DNA from: an uncultured Saprospirales bacterium
Lineage (GTDB): Bacteria > Bacteroidota > Bacteroidia > Chitinophagales > Saprospiraceae
Length of the DNA stretch: 43,529 nt
Direction of reading: 5' to 3'
Assembly (NCBI GenBank): GCA_937864265.1
Contig: CALMIR010000188.1
Location: 1-43,529 of the forward strand
Each line of letters begins with the position of its first letter. Within the stretch, counting starts at the first letter, position 1. Below are positions 1 through 8,621 of the stretch, in pieces. The notes beneath the pieces are model-generated. The model did no database searches, was not told where the DNA came from, and saw nothing but the letters and a program-made list of their open reading frames with translations. A program made the position numbers and the translations under genes.

Positions 1-81
1 GTGAGGGTGAGAGTGAGGGTGGCTAGGCTTGCAGGACTCCGATCATCTGAGCCGGACAAGAATCCGACTTCCGAAATGCCA

Positions 82-2640
82 TTAAAATACCACCAAGGGC
101 AATACCTGGTTGCCGCTTCCACTAATGACTTGCACAAAATACAATCCCGGAGTCCAATGTTCAGTATTCACCCTTTCCAATGGGCTACTTTTTACATTTT
201 CATAAACCACCTGCCCGGTAATGGAAAAGACGCGAATAGCGGCTATTTCAACCTGCTTGTTGCTTGAAAAGATTTGAAAATGGCTTGAAGCCGGATTGGG
301 ACCCAATCGGAAAAGAGGCGCGGCTGTAGCCAGGTTTTTGTTCGAAAGTGGATTATCTGTGGATAGCAATAAAACCCAGGTATTTTGCCCGCTCAGGCTT
401 GTTCCTGAGTACTGCCAATTGGAAAAGCCTCCATTGACATCAACGTTGATGGTGCCAAACGCCTGGCTGCTCATCAATTCTGTAACAAAATATTCCCCTG
501 CGGGTAGGGGAGAGCGGGGCAAGGACAAAACAGGTTGGGCAGCTTGTGTCATGGGGTTGGCCACGACGACAACGGCCTCATCCTCATATACCCGTGCAAA
601 ACTGGCTACTTCGTTGGTATTTTCTACAAACAAAGTGATGCCCCGGCGCAGCGCAGCCTGCTCATTGCGGATTTGAATCAATTGCCGGTAATGGGACAAA
701 AGAGAATAGGGGTTGACATTCATCACCTCCACATTATTGTTTTGGTAGTTACTACCTAGGCCTTGCCAGGGATTTACCGTGGAAAAACCGCCATGAGTTC
801 CGCTAGACCATTGCATAGGGCGGCGGATGTTGAGGTGATCGCCCGTGCCAGTCATTCCCACTTCCTCGCCGTAATAAATGAACGGAATACCGGGCAAGGT
901 CAGATATAGCGAGGCCGCGAGCTTCATTTTAGCAATATCAGCGTTTAAGGTGCTGAACACCCGGTCTATGTCATGATTGGTTAGGAATGTAGCGTACTGC
1001 AAAGCAGGATAAGATTCCAGCACCTTTTGCAATTGCTGCTCCAAATTCCCGACATTTGTATTGTTGACGGTATTCAGAATGGCGCTGGCCAAATCAAATT
1101 CAAAACAGACATCTAGTCGATCATTTTGAACGTAGGGAATCACGGATGCCGTATTAGACCACACTTCGCCCACCGTAAAAGCTGCTGGATTGTTGCTTTT
1201 GTAGCGCTCGTGGAATGCCTCTAACAGGGAAAAAGTACCTTCGGTGTTTTCAAGTTGCAGACCTTCCTCTATCAAGTATTTAATGGCGTCCAGTCGGTAG
1301 CCATCTACACCTTTGTCCAGCCAAAAATCTACCACATTGAACATTTCTTCCTTCACGGGCGGATGCGTGTAGTTCAAATCGGGCATGCCGCTCCAGAACA
1401 AACCGTAGTAATAATCGCCCCCATTGAAGTGCCAGACGTTTTGTCCCCAAGGGCCTTGATTGCCCGGATTGTTGTCCGACCAAATAAACCAATCGCGATA
1501 GCCGCCAGTATTGCTAGCCGATTGTGAAAACCAGGGGTGCTGGTTAGAACTGTGGTTCATCACCAAATCAATGATCACTTTGATGCCCCGTGCGTGGGCG
1601 GCATCGAGAAAGGCTTCAAAATCGGCCATAGTGCCATAATCCGGCTCCGTAGCATAGTAATTGGTCACATCATAACCGTGGTAACTGGGCGAAGCCATCA
1701 TGGGCATCAGCCAAATGCCGGTAATGCCCAGATCGTCGTGGGTGTCGGGGTTACCATCGTTGAGGTAGTCCAGCTTTTCGGTTAATCCTTGAAAATCGCC
1801 TATGCCATCGCCATTACTGTCGTAAAAGCTGCGGACAAAAATTTCGTAGAACACCGCGTCATTCCACCATTCGGTTTCATATTCAAAAACCACCGCCGGA
1901 TGACAGGTTTGGCAAGTATTGAAACAGTATGTCGTGGGCGCTGCTGCACCGGGTGTAAAGGTATAAGCCCGATTTCGGCTGCCGTTTTCACCCAATACTG
2001 TACAATCCGTTGGCAAGCTTTCTGCTTCCATCGTGGAATTGCCGTTTACAAACAGGTATTGGTAGGTTCCTGGCGGTACGATTACGGCCACTTCATAAGT
2101 GCCGTCTCCATTCAGGTCTTCCATCGGCAGGGAATTGGGATCCCAATTTTGCGCAAGCCCGGCAGCTGCTTGAAAGTCGCCCATCACATGCACCCCATTA
2201 GGAGAGATACTTTGACCGCTCATGTTGACAGAGAAGCGAAGCAATTCAATGCAGGCATTAAAGGGTACAGGAGGCAACTCCAAATCGCTGTTTCCTACCA
2301 CTACTTGACGGTTGTTCGTACTGCCCACGGCGCAGTCGGAAGGCGGATTTTCATCCATGCCCCAGGCATTGCCGTTGATAAACTTATACTCATAGGTGCC
2401 CGGCGGAATAGAAACGGTGATCTCGTAAATATCGTCCCCGTTTACATCGGTTACTAAAGTGGATCCAGGATTCCAATTGTCGCCTAATCCGGCCACCGAT
2501 TGGAAATTACCAGCGATGTGAACGCCGCTGGAGGAAACGATTTCGGCACTCATGTCCACCTTAAAAGTAACGCTGACAGGTTGGCCTTGAGCAAAAACGA
2601 TACAAAAAGGGAGCAGGAAAAATAAGAGGAATTGCTTCAT
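82..2640 (-). CDS. Secreted GH13 alpha-amylase with two starch-binding-like modules and T9SS tail
   Basis: This is a predicted extracellular glycoside hydrolase family 13 enzyme that would cleave alpha-1,4-glucan, exported by Sec and then the type IX system. The 852-residue protein has a signal peptide (MKQFLLFFLLPFCIVFAQ). Two tandem beta-sandwich modules follow (about residues 20-120 and 125-230), each with a VxMS...GVHxxGxFQ start and a PPGTYxYxFxNG end, like AMPK/CBM-type glucan-binding domains. The TIM barrel carries the GH13 regions DLVMNH, GYRLDAIKY (nucleophile D451), VGEVW (acid/base E492) and LTNHD (D557). The C-terminus (LGPNP...GLYFVQV) is a T9SS sorting domain. I chose the ATG at 2640 over the upstream ATG at 2664 because it begins the signal peptide and lies below a good -7 box. 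The family call is firm; the exact glucan substrate is not shown by the sequence. Confidence 0.93.
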   Translation of the reverse strand: MKQFLLFFLLPFCIVFAQGQPVSVTFKVDMSAEIVSSSGVHIAGNFQSVAGLGDNWNPGSTLVTDVNGDDIYEITVSIPPGTYEYKFINGNAWGMDENPPSDCAVGSTNNRQVVVGNSDLELPPVPFNACIELLRFSVNMSGQSISPNGVHVMGDFQAAAGLAQNWDPNSLPMEDLNGDGTYEVAVIVPPGTYQYLFVNGNSTMEAESLPTDCTVLGENGSRNRAYTFTPGAAAPTTYCFNTCQTCHPAVVFEYETEWWNDAVFYEIFVRSFYDSNGDGIGDFQGLTEKLDYLNDGNPDTHDDLGITGIWLMPMMASPSYHGYDVTNYYATEPDYGTMADFEAFLDAAHARGIKVIIDLVMNHSSNQHPWFSQSASNTGGYRDWFIWSDNNPGNQGPWGQNVWHFNGGDYYYGLFWSGMPDLNYTHPPVKEEMFNVVDFWLDKGVDGYRLDAIKYLIEEGLQLENTEGTFSLLEAFHERYKSNNPAAFTVGEVWSNTASVIPYVQNDRLDVCFEFDLASAILNTVNNTNVGNLEQQLQKVLESYPALQYATFLTNHDIDRVFSTLNADIAKMKLAASLYLTLPGIPFIYYGEEVGMTGTGDHLNIRRPMQWSSGTHGGFSTVNPWQGLGSNYQNNNVEVMNVNPYSLLSHYRQLIQIRNEQAALRRGITLFVENTNEVASFARVYEDEAVVVVANPMTQAAQPVLSLPRSPLPAGEYFVTELMSSQAFGTINVDVNGGFSNWQYSGTSLSGQNTWVLLLSTDNPLSNKNLATAAPLFRLGPNPASSHFQIFSSNKQVEIAAIRVFSITGQVVYENVKSSPLERVNTEHWTPGLYFVQVISGSGNQVLPLVVF

Positions 2641-2674
2641 TAGATATGGAATGGCTGTTTGCAAATATTGGCAT

Positions 2675-2702
2675 CAAAGGTAAGACTTCTTATTCGGGCA
2701 AA
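2675..2702 (-). promoter_or_regulatory. Candidate Bacteroidota promoter for the amylase gene
   Basis: Read on the minus strand, TTTG (2702-2699) is followed after 16 nt by TACCTTTG (2682-2675), matching the Bacteroidota -33 TTTG / -7 TAnnTTTG pattern with a slightly short spacer. The implied transcript start, near 2668, lies above the ATG at 2640. That supports the shorter start. Confidence 0.5.
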
Positions 2703-2773
2703 TGTTTTCATTTTTGCAAAAAAAGATAGAACTTGTTGCGATTTTCAAAAAAACGCTTCAAAACCCCGATTTC

Positions 2774-5700
2774 ATGGCTGAAAAAACCAGACTCTACGCA
2801 TTAATTGTCGGTATCAATGCTTATCCGAGCAGCCCCCTTTCCGGCTGTGTCAGCGATGCCGAAAAAATGCTTCAGTACCTTCAGGAAGACGATCAGTTTG
2901 AATTAATACCCGAAAAATTGTGCAATGAGGAGGCCACCAAATCTGCCATCGTTCGCAGTTTCAAGGAACACCTCGGCAAAGCCCAGGCTGGTGATGTCGT
3001 CTTGTTTTATTTCTCCGGACACGGGGCACAAGAATGGGCGGACACTGCCGTTTGGCGCAGCGAATACGACGAAAAACTAGAAACGCTGGCCTGCTTCGAT
3101 CCTTATGGAAAAGCAGCCTTGCTGGCCGATAAAGAACTGCGCTACCTGATTCGCCAAGTAGCCAATGGCACTCCTCAACAGCCTAAAGCAGAACCGCCTC
3201 ATATTGTTGTGCTGGCCGATTGTTGCCACTCGGGCGATAATACCCGCAGTCTTGGCGGCGAGATCAGGGAAAAGCGATTCAACGCTGTTTTTCCGAAAAG
3301 GGAATGGAAGGATTTTTGTTTTGCAGCAGCACTGCCCCGCGAACGCTTTTTGCAAGAAGCCATAGCCGATTTATTGCCCGAAGGTGCTCATGTACAATTG
3401 GCTGCTGCCCGCGACGACCAGCCCGCTATCGAATCGGGCAATGAAGGTGTCTTTACGAAAAACCTACTTGCCGTGCTGCGCCGATCGAAAGGAAAGATAG
3501 ATTATTCCAGCTTGCACAACCTTTTGAGCAACTATATTCGCCCCAAACAACATCCGCAATTGTATGTACAGGGCGGAAACCCCGAATTGGCTCGTACGGG
3601 CTTCTTAGGCCGCCCGCTGGATTACGATGGCAAGCTACTGGCTCAGGTGCAATACAGCAAAACCGAAGGTTGGATTTTGGACATGGGCGCGATGCAGGGA
3701 ATCGGCTTGGAAACGGAAGTGGAAGTATTCCTTGCGGACAAGCCACTCCAACCCGGTATCAACCAGGTTCATGCGGACTTTGCCCAATTGGAATTTAATT
3801 TCGACGATCGCTCCTCCCTGGATAAAATGCAGCCTTATGAAGCGGCAGTGCTGGCCTATAGTGCCTATCCGGTGCATGTGTACTTACACGATGCTGAAGG
3901 GGATGCGGATTTTGCTCAACAAATCAAAAACGCCATCAGCGAAAATTCCAAACGGATACAGTGGATGGAATCGGAAGACCTAGCCGATTATACCCTGCAC
4001 ATCCGATTTGGCCAGCTGTACCTGACACAACCTTTCGATTCTTATCGCCCTTTGGTCGCTCCGATCTCTATAGATGCTAGCCAAGCGGAGCAAACCATTA
4101 CCCACTACCTGGAGCACATCGCCAAATGGGAGTACCTGCGCCAGTTTTACAACCTGAATACCCGTATTTTCAAAGAGCAGCCGGTGGAGGTGCGGATAGA
4201 ATATCTAAAAGATGGCGATTATGCCGAATTGGCTTATTTGGAGAAGGGATCCATAATTGATCACCTGGAATACTCTAGCCGGGTCAATCAGTATTATGCC
4301 AAAATGAGGATTGCACTGACCAATAAGTTGGATATACCCTTGTATTGTTGCCCGCTTTGGTTGACGATGGCTTTTGACAGCGGGGCTTATCTGACAGAAA
4401 AACCGGTGATTGTCCTACCTGCCGGGGCAACCGTTTGGCTCTATGAACACAAGAACAAGGTGATCAACATCCTCATGGAGCCAATGATCCAAGACTACAA
4501 CTGGCCATTTGATACCTGTCACTTGAAATTGGTCATCAGCACCGACGACAACATCAACCCGTATAACCTGATATTAGAAGGGCTGCCGGAACCGCCCAAT
4601 ACTGCCGGCAAAGGGAAAGGGACACCCGCCGACGACAATTTATTGCTCGACCAGCCCATTGATTGGAACACGCAGTTGATTACCGTTCGCTTCAAGAACC
4701 CCTTATACAATTCCATTCAACTTGAGCGTTTGCAAAAAATGCTCTGGAATCCATCTGATCAGTTGGATAGTATGATTCCGATTGGCAATGAGGCCGAATC
4801 GGTAAGCGATTACTTTAAAAAGCTGGATCAATTTTTGGCCGAAAACCCCGATGCAATAGACGATTTGATTGGCCAAAATCCGATGACACCTTTTGCAGCG
4901 GGGCTTTATCTAGAACCGGATACTTTGAGCGGGCAATTGAAAATTCGTGAAGAGATCATTATTGGGGATCCGCAACCCGATGGGGAAATTGTTAAGAACA
5001 AAAGCTTATTTTGGAAATACCTGCTTAAAACGGCCAATACCTATGGCCGGACGGTACGCCGCCGCGATTTTGAACGCCGCTTAAAAAAATACCCCAATCG
5101 GATATTGATGGTTTCCGAAGGGGATTCCTGGTTTCAGCACCCGGCCATTATGGAAATCATCGATCACTTGTCGCTGTTTTACAACATTTATTCCAGGGAT
5201 GCTGCGGGAGATGAGATGCGGGGTTATATCATGACGGGCGAGTTCATCAATGCGCTCGACGATATGAGCCAACGCATGGGCGCGGATAAGGTGAAGTTTT
5301 TCCTCATCAGTGGCGGAGGGAATGATGTATTGGGCGATCAGTTTGCCGGGTTTCTGAATCCATTTGCGGAGGTGTCCGATTGCGAAGAAGGCCAGGATTG
5401 CCGGCGCTTTCTCAACCAAAAGTTTTTTGAAGAAATGGACAGCGTGATGGACTTGTACGAAATGGTTTTTGGCCGGGTAGCCAATGAATTTCCACAAGTG
5501 AAAATCATCACCCACGGTTATGACTATCCCATTCCGAAAGGACCGGAGGAAAAAGGGATGGCCTGGTTGGGTAAATCTATGACCGAACAAGGGATTCTGC
5601 GCCCAAACGATCGGCAAGGAATTATCAATTACCTGATCGATTATTTTAACGAGCGATTGATGGCACTCGTGCAAAAATACCCCAATGTACACCACCTGGA

Positions 5701-5818
5701 CTTGCGCAATACGGTGCATTCCTATCAATGGAACGACGAAATACATCCGAATGGCGAAGGCTATCAGAATATAGCCATGAAATACGTGAAATTGATCGAT
5801 CAATTGAGCAAAGTCTAA
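2774..5818 (+). CDS. Caspase-like (C14) protease fused to a C-terminal SGNH hydrolase
   Basis: This 1,014-residue protein (ATG at 2774; an upstream in-frame ATG at 2702 would add 24 residues with no domain) starts with a caspase/metacaspase fold. It shows YALIVGINAY, the catalytic His in FSGHG (H83), and the Cys in DCCHSG (C151, the second Cys of the motif). A long beta-rich middle, about residues 290-770, follows. The C-terminus is an SGNH/GDSL-type hydrolase: GDSW (S785), GGGND (N850) and DEIHPN (D988/H991) give a complete triad and oxyanion set. It is the first gene of a same-strand run and lies 59 bp before the gasdermin gene, so it is the leading candidate to process that protein. The SGNH part could deacylate lipid or glycan, but its substrate is unknown. 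There is no signal peptide, so it is probably cytoplasmic. Residues 290 onward resemble the protein encoded from 40379. Confidence 0.88.
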   Translation: MAEKTRLYALIVGINAYPSSPLSGCVSDAEKMLQYLQEDDQFELIPEKLCNEEATKSAIVRSFKEHLGKAQAGDVVLFYFSGHGAQEWADTAVWRSEYDEKLETLACFDPYGKAALLADKELRYLIRQVANGTPQQPKAEPPHIVVLADCCHSGDNTRSLGGEIREKRFNAVFPKREWKDFCFAAALPRERFLQEAIADLLPEGAHVQLAAARDDQPAIESGNEGVFTKNLLAVLRRSKGKIDYSSLHNLLSNYIRPKQHPQLYVQGGNPELARTGFLGRPLDYDGKLLAQVQYSKTEGWILDMGAMQGIGLETEVEVFLADKPLQPGINQVHADFAQLEFNFDDRSSLDKMQPYEAAVLAYSAYPVHVYLHDAEGDADFAQQIKNAISENSKRIQWMESEDLADYTLHIRFGQLYLTQPFDSYRPLVAPISIDASQAEQTITHYLEHIAKWEYLRQFYNLNTRIFKEQPVEVRIEYLKDGDYAELAYLEKGSIIDHLEYSSRVNQYYAKMRIALTNKLDIPLYCCPLWLTMAFDSGAYLTEKPVIVLPAGATVWLYEHKNKVINILMEPMIQDYNWPFDTCHLKLVISTDDNINPYNLILEGLPEPPNTAGKGKGTPADDNLLLDQPIDWNTQLITVRFKNPLYNSIQLERLQKMLWNPSDQLDSMIPIGNEAESVSDYFKKLDQFLAENPDAIDDLIGQNPMTPFAAGLYLEPDTLSGQLKIREEIIIGDPQPDGEIVKNKSLFWKYLLKTANTYGRTVRRRDFERRLKKYPNRILMVSEGDSWFQHPAIMEIIDHLSLFYNIYSRDAAGDEMRGYIMTGEFINALDDMSQRMGADKVKFFLISGGGNDVLGDQFAGFLNPFAEVSDCEEGQDCRRFLNQKFFEEMDSVMDLYEMVFGRVANEFPQVKIITHGYDYPIPKGPEEKGMAWLGKSMTEQGILRPNDRQGIINYLIDYFNERLMALVQKYPNVHHLDLRNTVHSYQWNDEIHPNGEGYQNIAMKYVKLIDQLSKV

Positions 5819-5877
5819 AATCAGGGGAGATAAAACACCCCTAATCATTCAATCAAAAATAAAAATCCAACATCAAT

Positions 5878-6693
5878 ATGAGTATCCGATTCAGATTGTG
5901 CAAAAACGACATTACGACTTTTATTCGGGATACCTTCAATGCCCATCCGCTGCGCGTACCCGAAACCAAAACCAGGCCCTTGATGGTTGTTGCCAGAAAA
6001 GACAGCAAGACCGACCATCGGGGCGAACTCAAATATTTGCTGGACAATGGCATGGATTTTGACGTGGAAGTAAAAGAATCCAAGTTAGCCAATACGACCT
6101 TGGATCGTTCAAGGACTGTAAATTTGGACTTCGGTTTGAAAATCCTGGAAGGCTTTTTGTCTGGCTTCAACCTATCGCCTGCGCCAATTGGTGCCAGTTT
6201 AAAAGGGGTTACAGAAATGTCTTTCTCTTTCACCGATACTATGCGCTTTTATGTGGACGTCAATGAGTTGGGGACTAAGCTGAAGGGCCGCAATGCCGAT
6301 TTAGAACATCCTTCTATCGGCATCTTCACCAAACCGGATGGCTATGATATGCTGCTGATTTCCGACATTATTGCCAGCAAAAGTTTTACCATCAACATCG
6401 AAAAAACCAGAGATCAGGATTTCAACGCTTCTATGCCTGCGCTGCAAGCCTATATAGCTGATGTGGATGCCAAGGTCAAAGTCAAAATGGAAGATGGCCG
6501 CTCCATTACCTTTACCGGCGATGAATACTTAACTTTTGCCTTTACCTGCGTGATGCTGGATATGGACAAACAAACGGGTGCTTTGAAAGTAGGGGAAACG
6601 GTGATCACTAAAGGCGGGGACAGCCAAGCTTCGCCCTACGTGGAAATGGACGATGATGAGTTTGAACCAGGTATGATTGATTGGGACAATTAG
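5878..6693 (+). CDS. Bacterial gasdermin (bGSDM), pore-forming effector
   Basis: I read this 271-residue protein as a bacterial gasdermin. The pattern follows the family: an N-terminal stretch ending in a VPETKTRPLMVVARK strand (RPLxVxxRK is typical), then a short Gly-containing loop, the strand FGLKILEGFLSGF, SFSFTDTMRF, a YDMLLISDIIASKSFTI strand, and ITFTGDEYLTFAFTCVML near the end. Length and order fit known bGSDMs. Residues after about 240 form a tail that becomes very acidic (EMDDDEFEP...DWDN) and could be the short autoinhibitory peptide removed by proteolysis. Cys8 is near the N-terminus, where characterised bGSDMs carry a palmitoylated Cys. The gene sits between a caspase-like gene and a CHAT gene, the classic context. 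The identity rests on motif reading and context, not a search. Confidence 0.82.
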   Translation: MSIRFRLCKNDITTFIRDTFNAHPLRVPETKTRPLMVVARKDSKTDHRGELKYLLDNGMDFDVEVKESKLANTTLDRSRTVNLDFGLKILEGFLSGFNLSPAPIGASLKGVTEMSFSFTDTMRFYVDVNELGTKLKGRNADLEHPSIGIFTKPDGYDMLLISDIIASKSFTINIEKTRDQDFNASMPALQAYIADVDAKVKVKMEDGRSITFTGDEYLTFAFTCVMLDMDKQTGALKVGETVITKGGDSQASPYVEMDDDEFEPGMIDWDN

Positions 6694-6702
6694 ACCAGAA
6701 AC

Positions 6703-8592
6703 TTGAAACCACCCATCCTTCTCATCGGTTTAGCCAACTCCAACCAGGACTACCTGGATGCCATACAAGCGGAGTTGGCGGGCATTCGCGGGGCATTGAC
6801 CAAGGCGAAGCAGGGGGGGCATTTGGACATACAGGAACGCAACCAGTTCACTTTCAAAACCCTGGCCGATGACTTCAATGACTTAGACCATTCATCCCGA
6901 CTGGCCATACTGCATTATAGCGGTCATTCCAGCGCAGCGGGTTTGATGCTGCGCCAGGGCGGGCAAGATGTGTTATTAGACAAAAATTACTTGACCACAT
7001 TTCTAGGTGCCCAGCATAGCTTGAAGTTGGTTTTTTTGAATAGCTGTTATTCCAAAGAACTGGCGGAAGCATTAGTAGCAGTAGGTGTGCCTATGGTCAT
7101 TGGTACCAGCAGCGCGGTCAAAGACAAAATGGCGGCAGCAGTAGCGGGCTATTTTTACCAGACACTGGGTGGTGGTTCCAAAACGATACAGGAAGCCTTC
7201 AATTTGACCAAATCCCATTTTGACCAGCTACCGGATACCGATGAGTTGAGCTTTCGCGGCCCGATTGTGGATTTGGACGACTCTCCCTGGAATTTATACC
7301 TAGCTCAGGATAAAAAAGAAACAGCTTCCTGGCGGCTCATTCCTTTGAGTTTATTAGAAAAACTGCAGGCGATTCAGGGCAAACGCAAGCTGCTCTTACT
7401 CATGGAAAACGAGCAACACCAAGGCGTTTACCACAAAGGGCTGCTCAATTTTTTAGTGGACTACCCAGAAGTCCAGCCTTTTTCTATCTGGGATTTTCAG
7501 CAGGATGCTGCCGCGGAACGGATCGCGGTGCTCAATCAGGTGGATGTCGTTTTGTACTTGGCTACACCGGGTTTAAAAACGGCGTTGGAAAACGAGCTGG
7601 ACTGGGTAAAAGCCCATTTGGATAAAAACAAGCCGCATGGCCTATTGGCCTGTGAAGGCTTGGCGGGTGATTTGAAGGCTTATTTGCAAAATGAAAATTT
7701 GGCAAAACCGGATTCAGTGATTTTGCCCAATGAACAATTTACACTGGAAATCTTGCTTAATTCGAGGCAACCCCTTGACGCTATTTTTAAGTTTTTCCTA
7801 AAAGAGCCATTGCCAAAAATGATAGGCATGGGAAACACACCAGATCTGCTCAAATTAGCATTCAATCGCCTCAACTTCGACGATCAGCGCCAAAGGTTGG
7901 ATTTCAGCCTGCGTCGCTTTCATTTGATATTGCTAGAAGGAACACCAGCCTGCGGCCAAGAATTGTTGATTCGGACGATACTAGACAATCCCGTATTGGC
8001 ACTTGGGAAAAATGTAGAACGTCTCAATATTTCCGTTAAAACCTTTCTGGGCAACGAAGAACTGGATGAAAACAAATTGGCTTTTTTGTTGGCCATGAAT
8101 TTAAAGATCATGGCCATGAATTTGGATGGCTTACTGCCTGGACTTTCGCAAAAGCTTCAGCAAGACGATGTCGTTATCGTTTTGAACGACATAGAAAAAC
8201 AAGAGCCGGATAAGTTCAAAAGCCTGTTGAAAGCTTTTTGGACAAAACTCAACGAACAGCTTCCAACAAGCGAAACATTGGGCAGGCTATTCATCATCAT
8301 CGTTCACAAAGGTTATGAGGCAGGCGTTTGTTGCATTAGCGATTTGAACCTGGTTTCAGACAATCAGCAATTGAATGCCTTGCTGCTGCCACCTATTAAA
8401 ACCTTGGATTACGGCGTCATCAACAAATGGCATTTGACAGAAAGCCCTAATTTCCCGGCAGGCAGCCCATTTATCAATCTTTTGCAAAACTTTCGACAAC
8501 GCATTTTGGACAAAAAATACGTAGGCAAGGCCGTTGAGGAAATTTGCGAACTCATGCAGGTGCCTATTGCCCATGAAGTGCTAAAATTTTAA
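6703..8592 (+). CDS. CHAT protease fused to a TIR-like segment and a degenerate STAND-type ATPase
   Basis: The 629-residue product begins with a CHAT (caspase-like) peptidase domain, with catalytic His in HYSGHS (H75) and Cys in FLNSCYS (C115), followed by the typical GVPMVIGTSSAV strand. Residues about 225-380 (KLLLLMEN...ISIWDF-like...VDVVLYLATPG) look like a Rossmann/TIR-type fold without a clear catalytic Glu. From about 395 a P-loop NTPase-like module follows whose Walker A is GTPACGQE (413-420); the invariant Lys is replaced by Gln. VVIVLND could be the remnant of Walker B. This matches inactive STAND (iSTAND) modules of conflict systems. Translation must start at TTG 6703, because the frame has no ATG before the catalytic His; it begins 9 bp after the gasdermin stop, so the two are surely co-transcribed. 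It could cleave the gasdermin or act as the sensor. Confidence 0.8.
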   Translation: MKPPILLIGLANSNQDYLDAIQAELAGIRGALTKAKQGGHLDIQERNQFTFKTLADDFNDLDHSSRLAILHYSGHSSAAGLMLRQGGQDVLLDKNYLTTFLGAQHSLKLVFLNSCYSKELAEALVAVGVPMVIGTSSAVKDKMAAAVAGYFYQTLGGGSKTIQEAFNLTKSHFDQLPDTDELSFRGPIVDLDDSPWNLYLAQDKKETASWRLIPLSLLEKLQAIQGKRKLLLLMENEQHQGVYHKGLLNFLVDYPEVQPFSIWDFQQDAAAERIAVLNQVDVVLYLATPGLKTALENELDWVKAHLDKNKPHGLLACEGLAGDLKAYLQNENLAKPDSVILPNEQFTLEILLNSRQPLDAIFKFFLKEPLPKMIGMGNTPDLLKLAFNRLNFDDQRQRLDFSLRRFHLILLEGTPACGQELLIRTILDNPVLALGKNVERLNISVKTFLGNEELDENKLAFLLAMNLKIMAMNLDGLLPGLSQKLQQDDVVIVLNDIEKQEPDKFKSLLKAFWTKLNEQLPTSETLGRLFIIIVHKGYEAGVCCISDLNLVSDNQQLNALLLPPIKTLDYGVINKWHLTESPNFPAGSPFINLLQNFRQRILDKKYVGKAVEEICELMQVPIAHEVLKF

Positions 8593-8621
8593 GACATTCG
8601 TGAAAGAGGTAGTCATTCGCG

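Noticed and set aside
1789-2457. 222-codon frame opposite the amylase modules
   Set aside because: Antisense to a well-supported gene with no domain or start signal.
5081-5848. 255-codon minus-strand frame opposite the SGNH domain
   Set aside because: Lies within the conserved SGNH coding region; composition is that of an antisense shadow.
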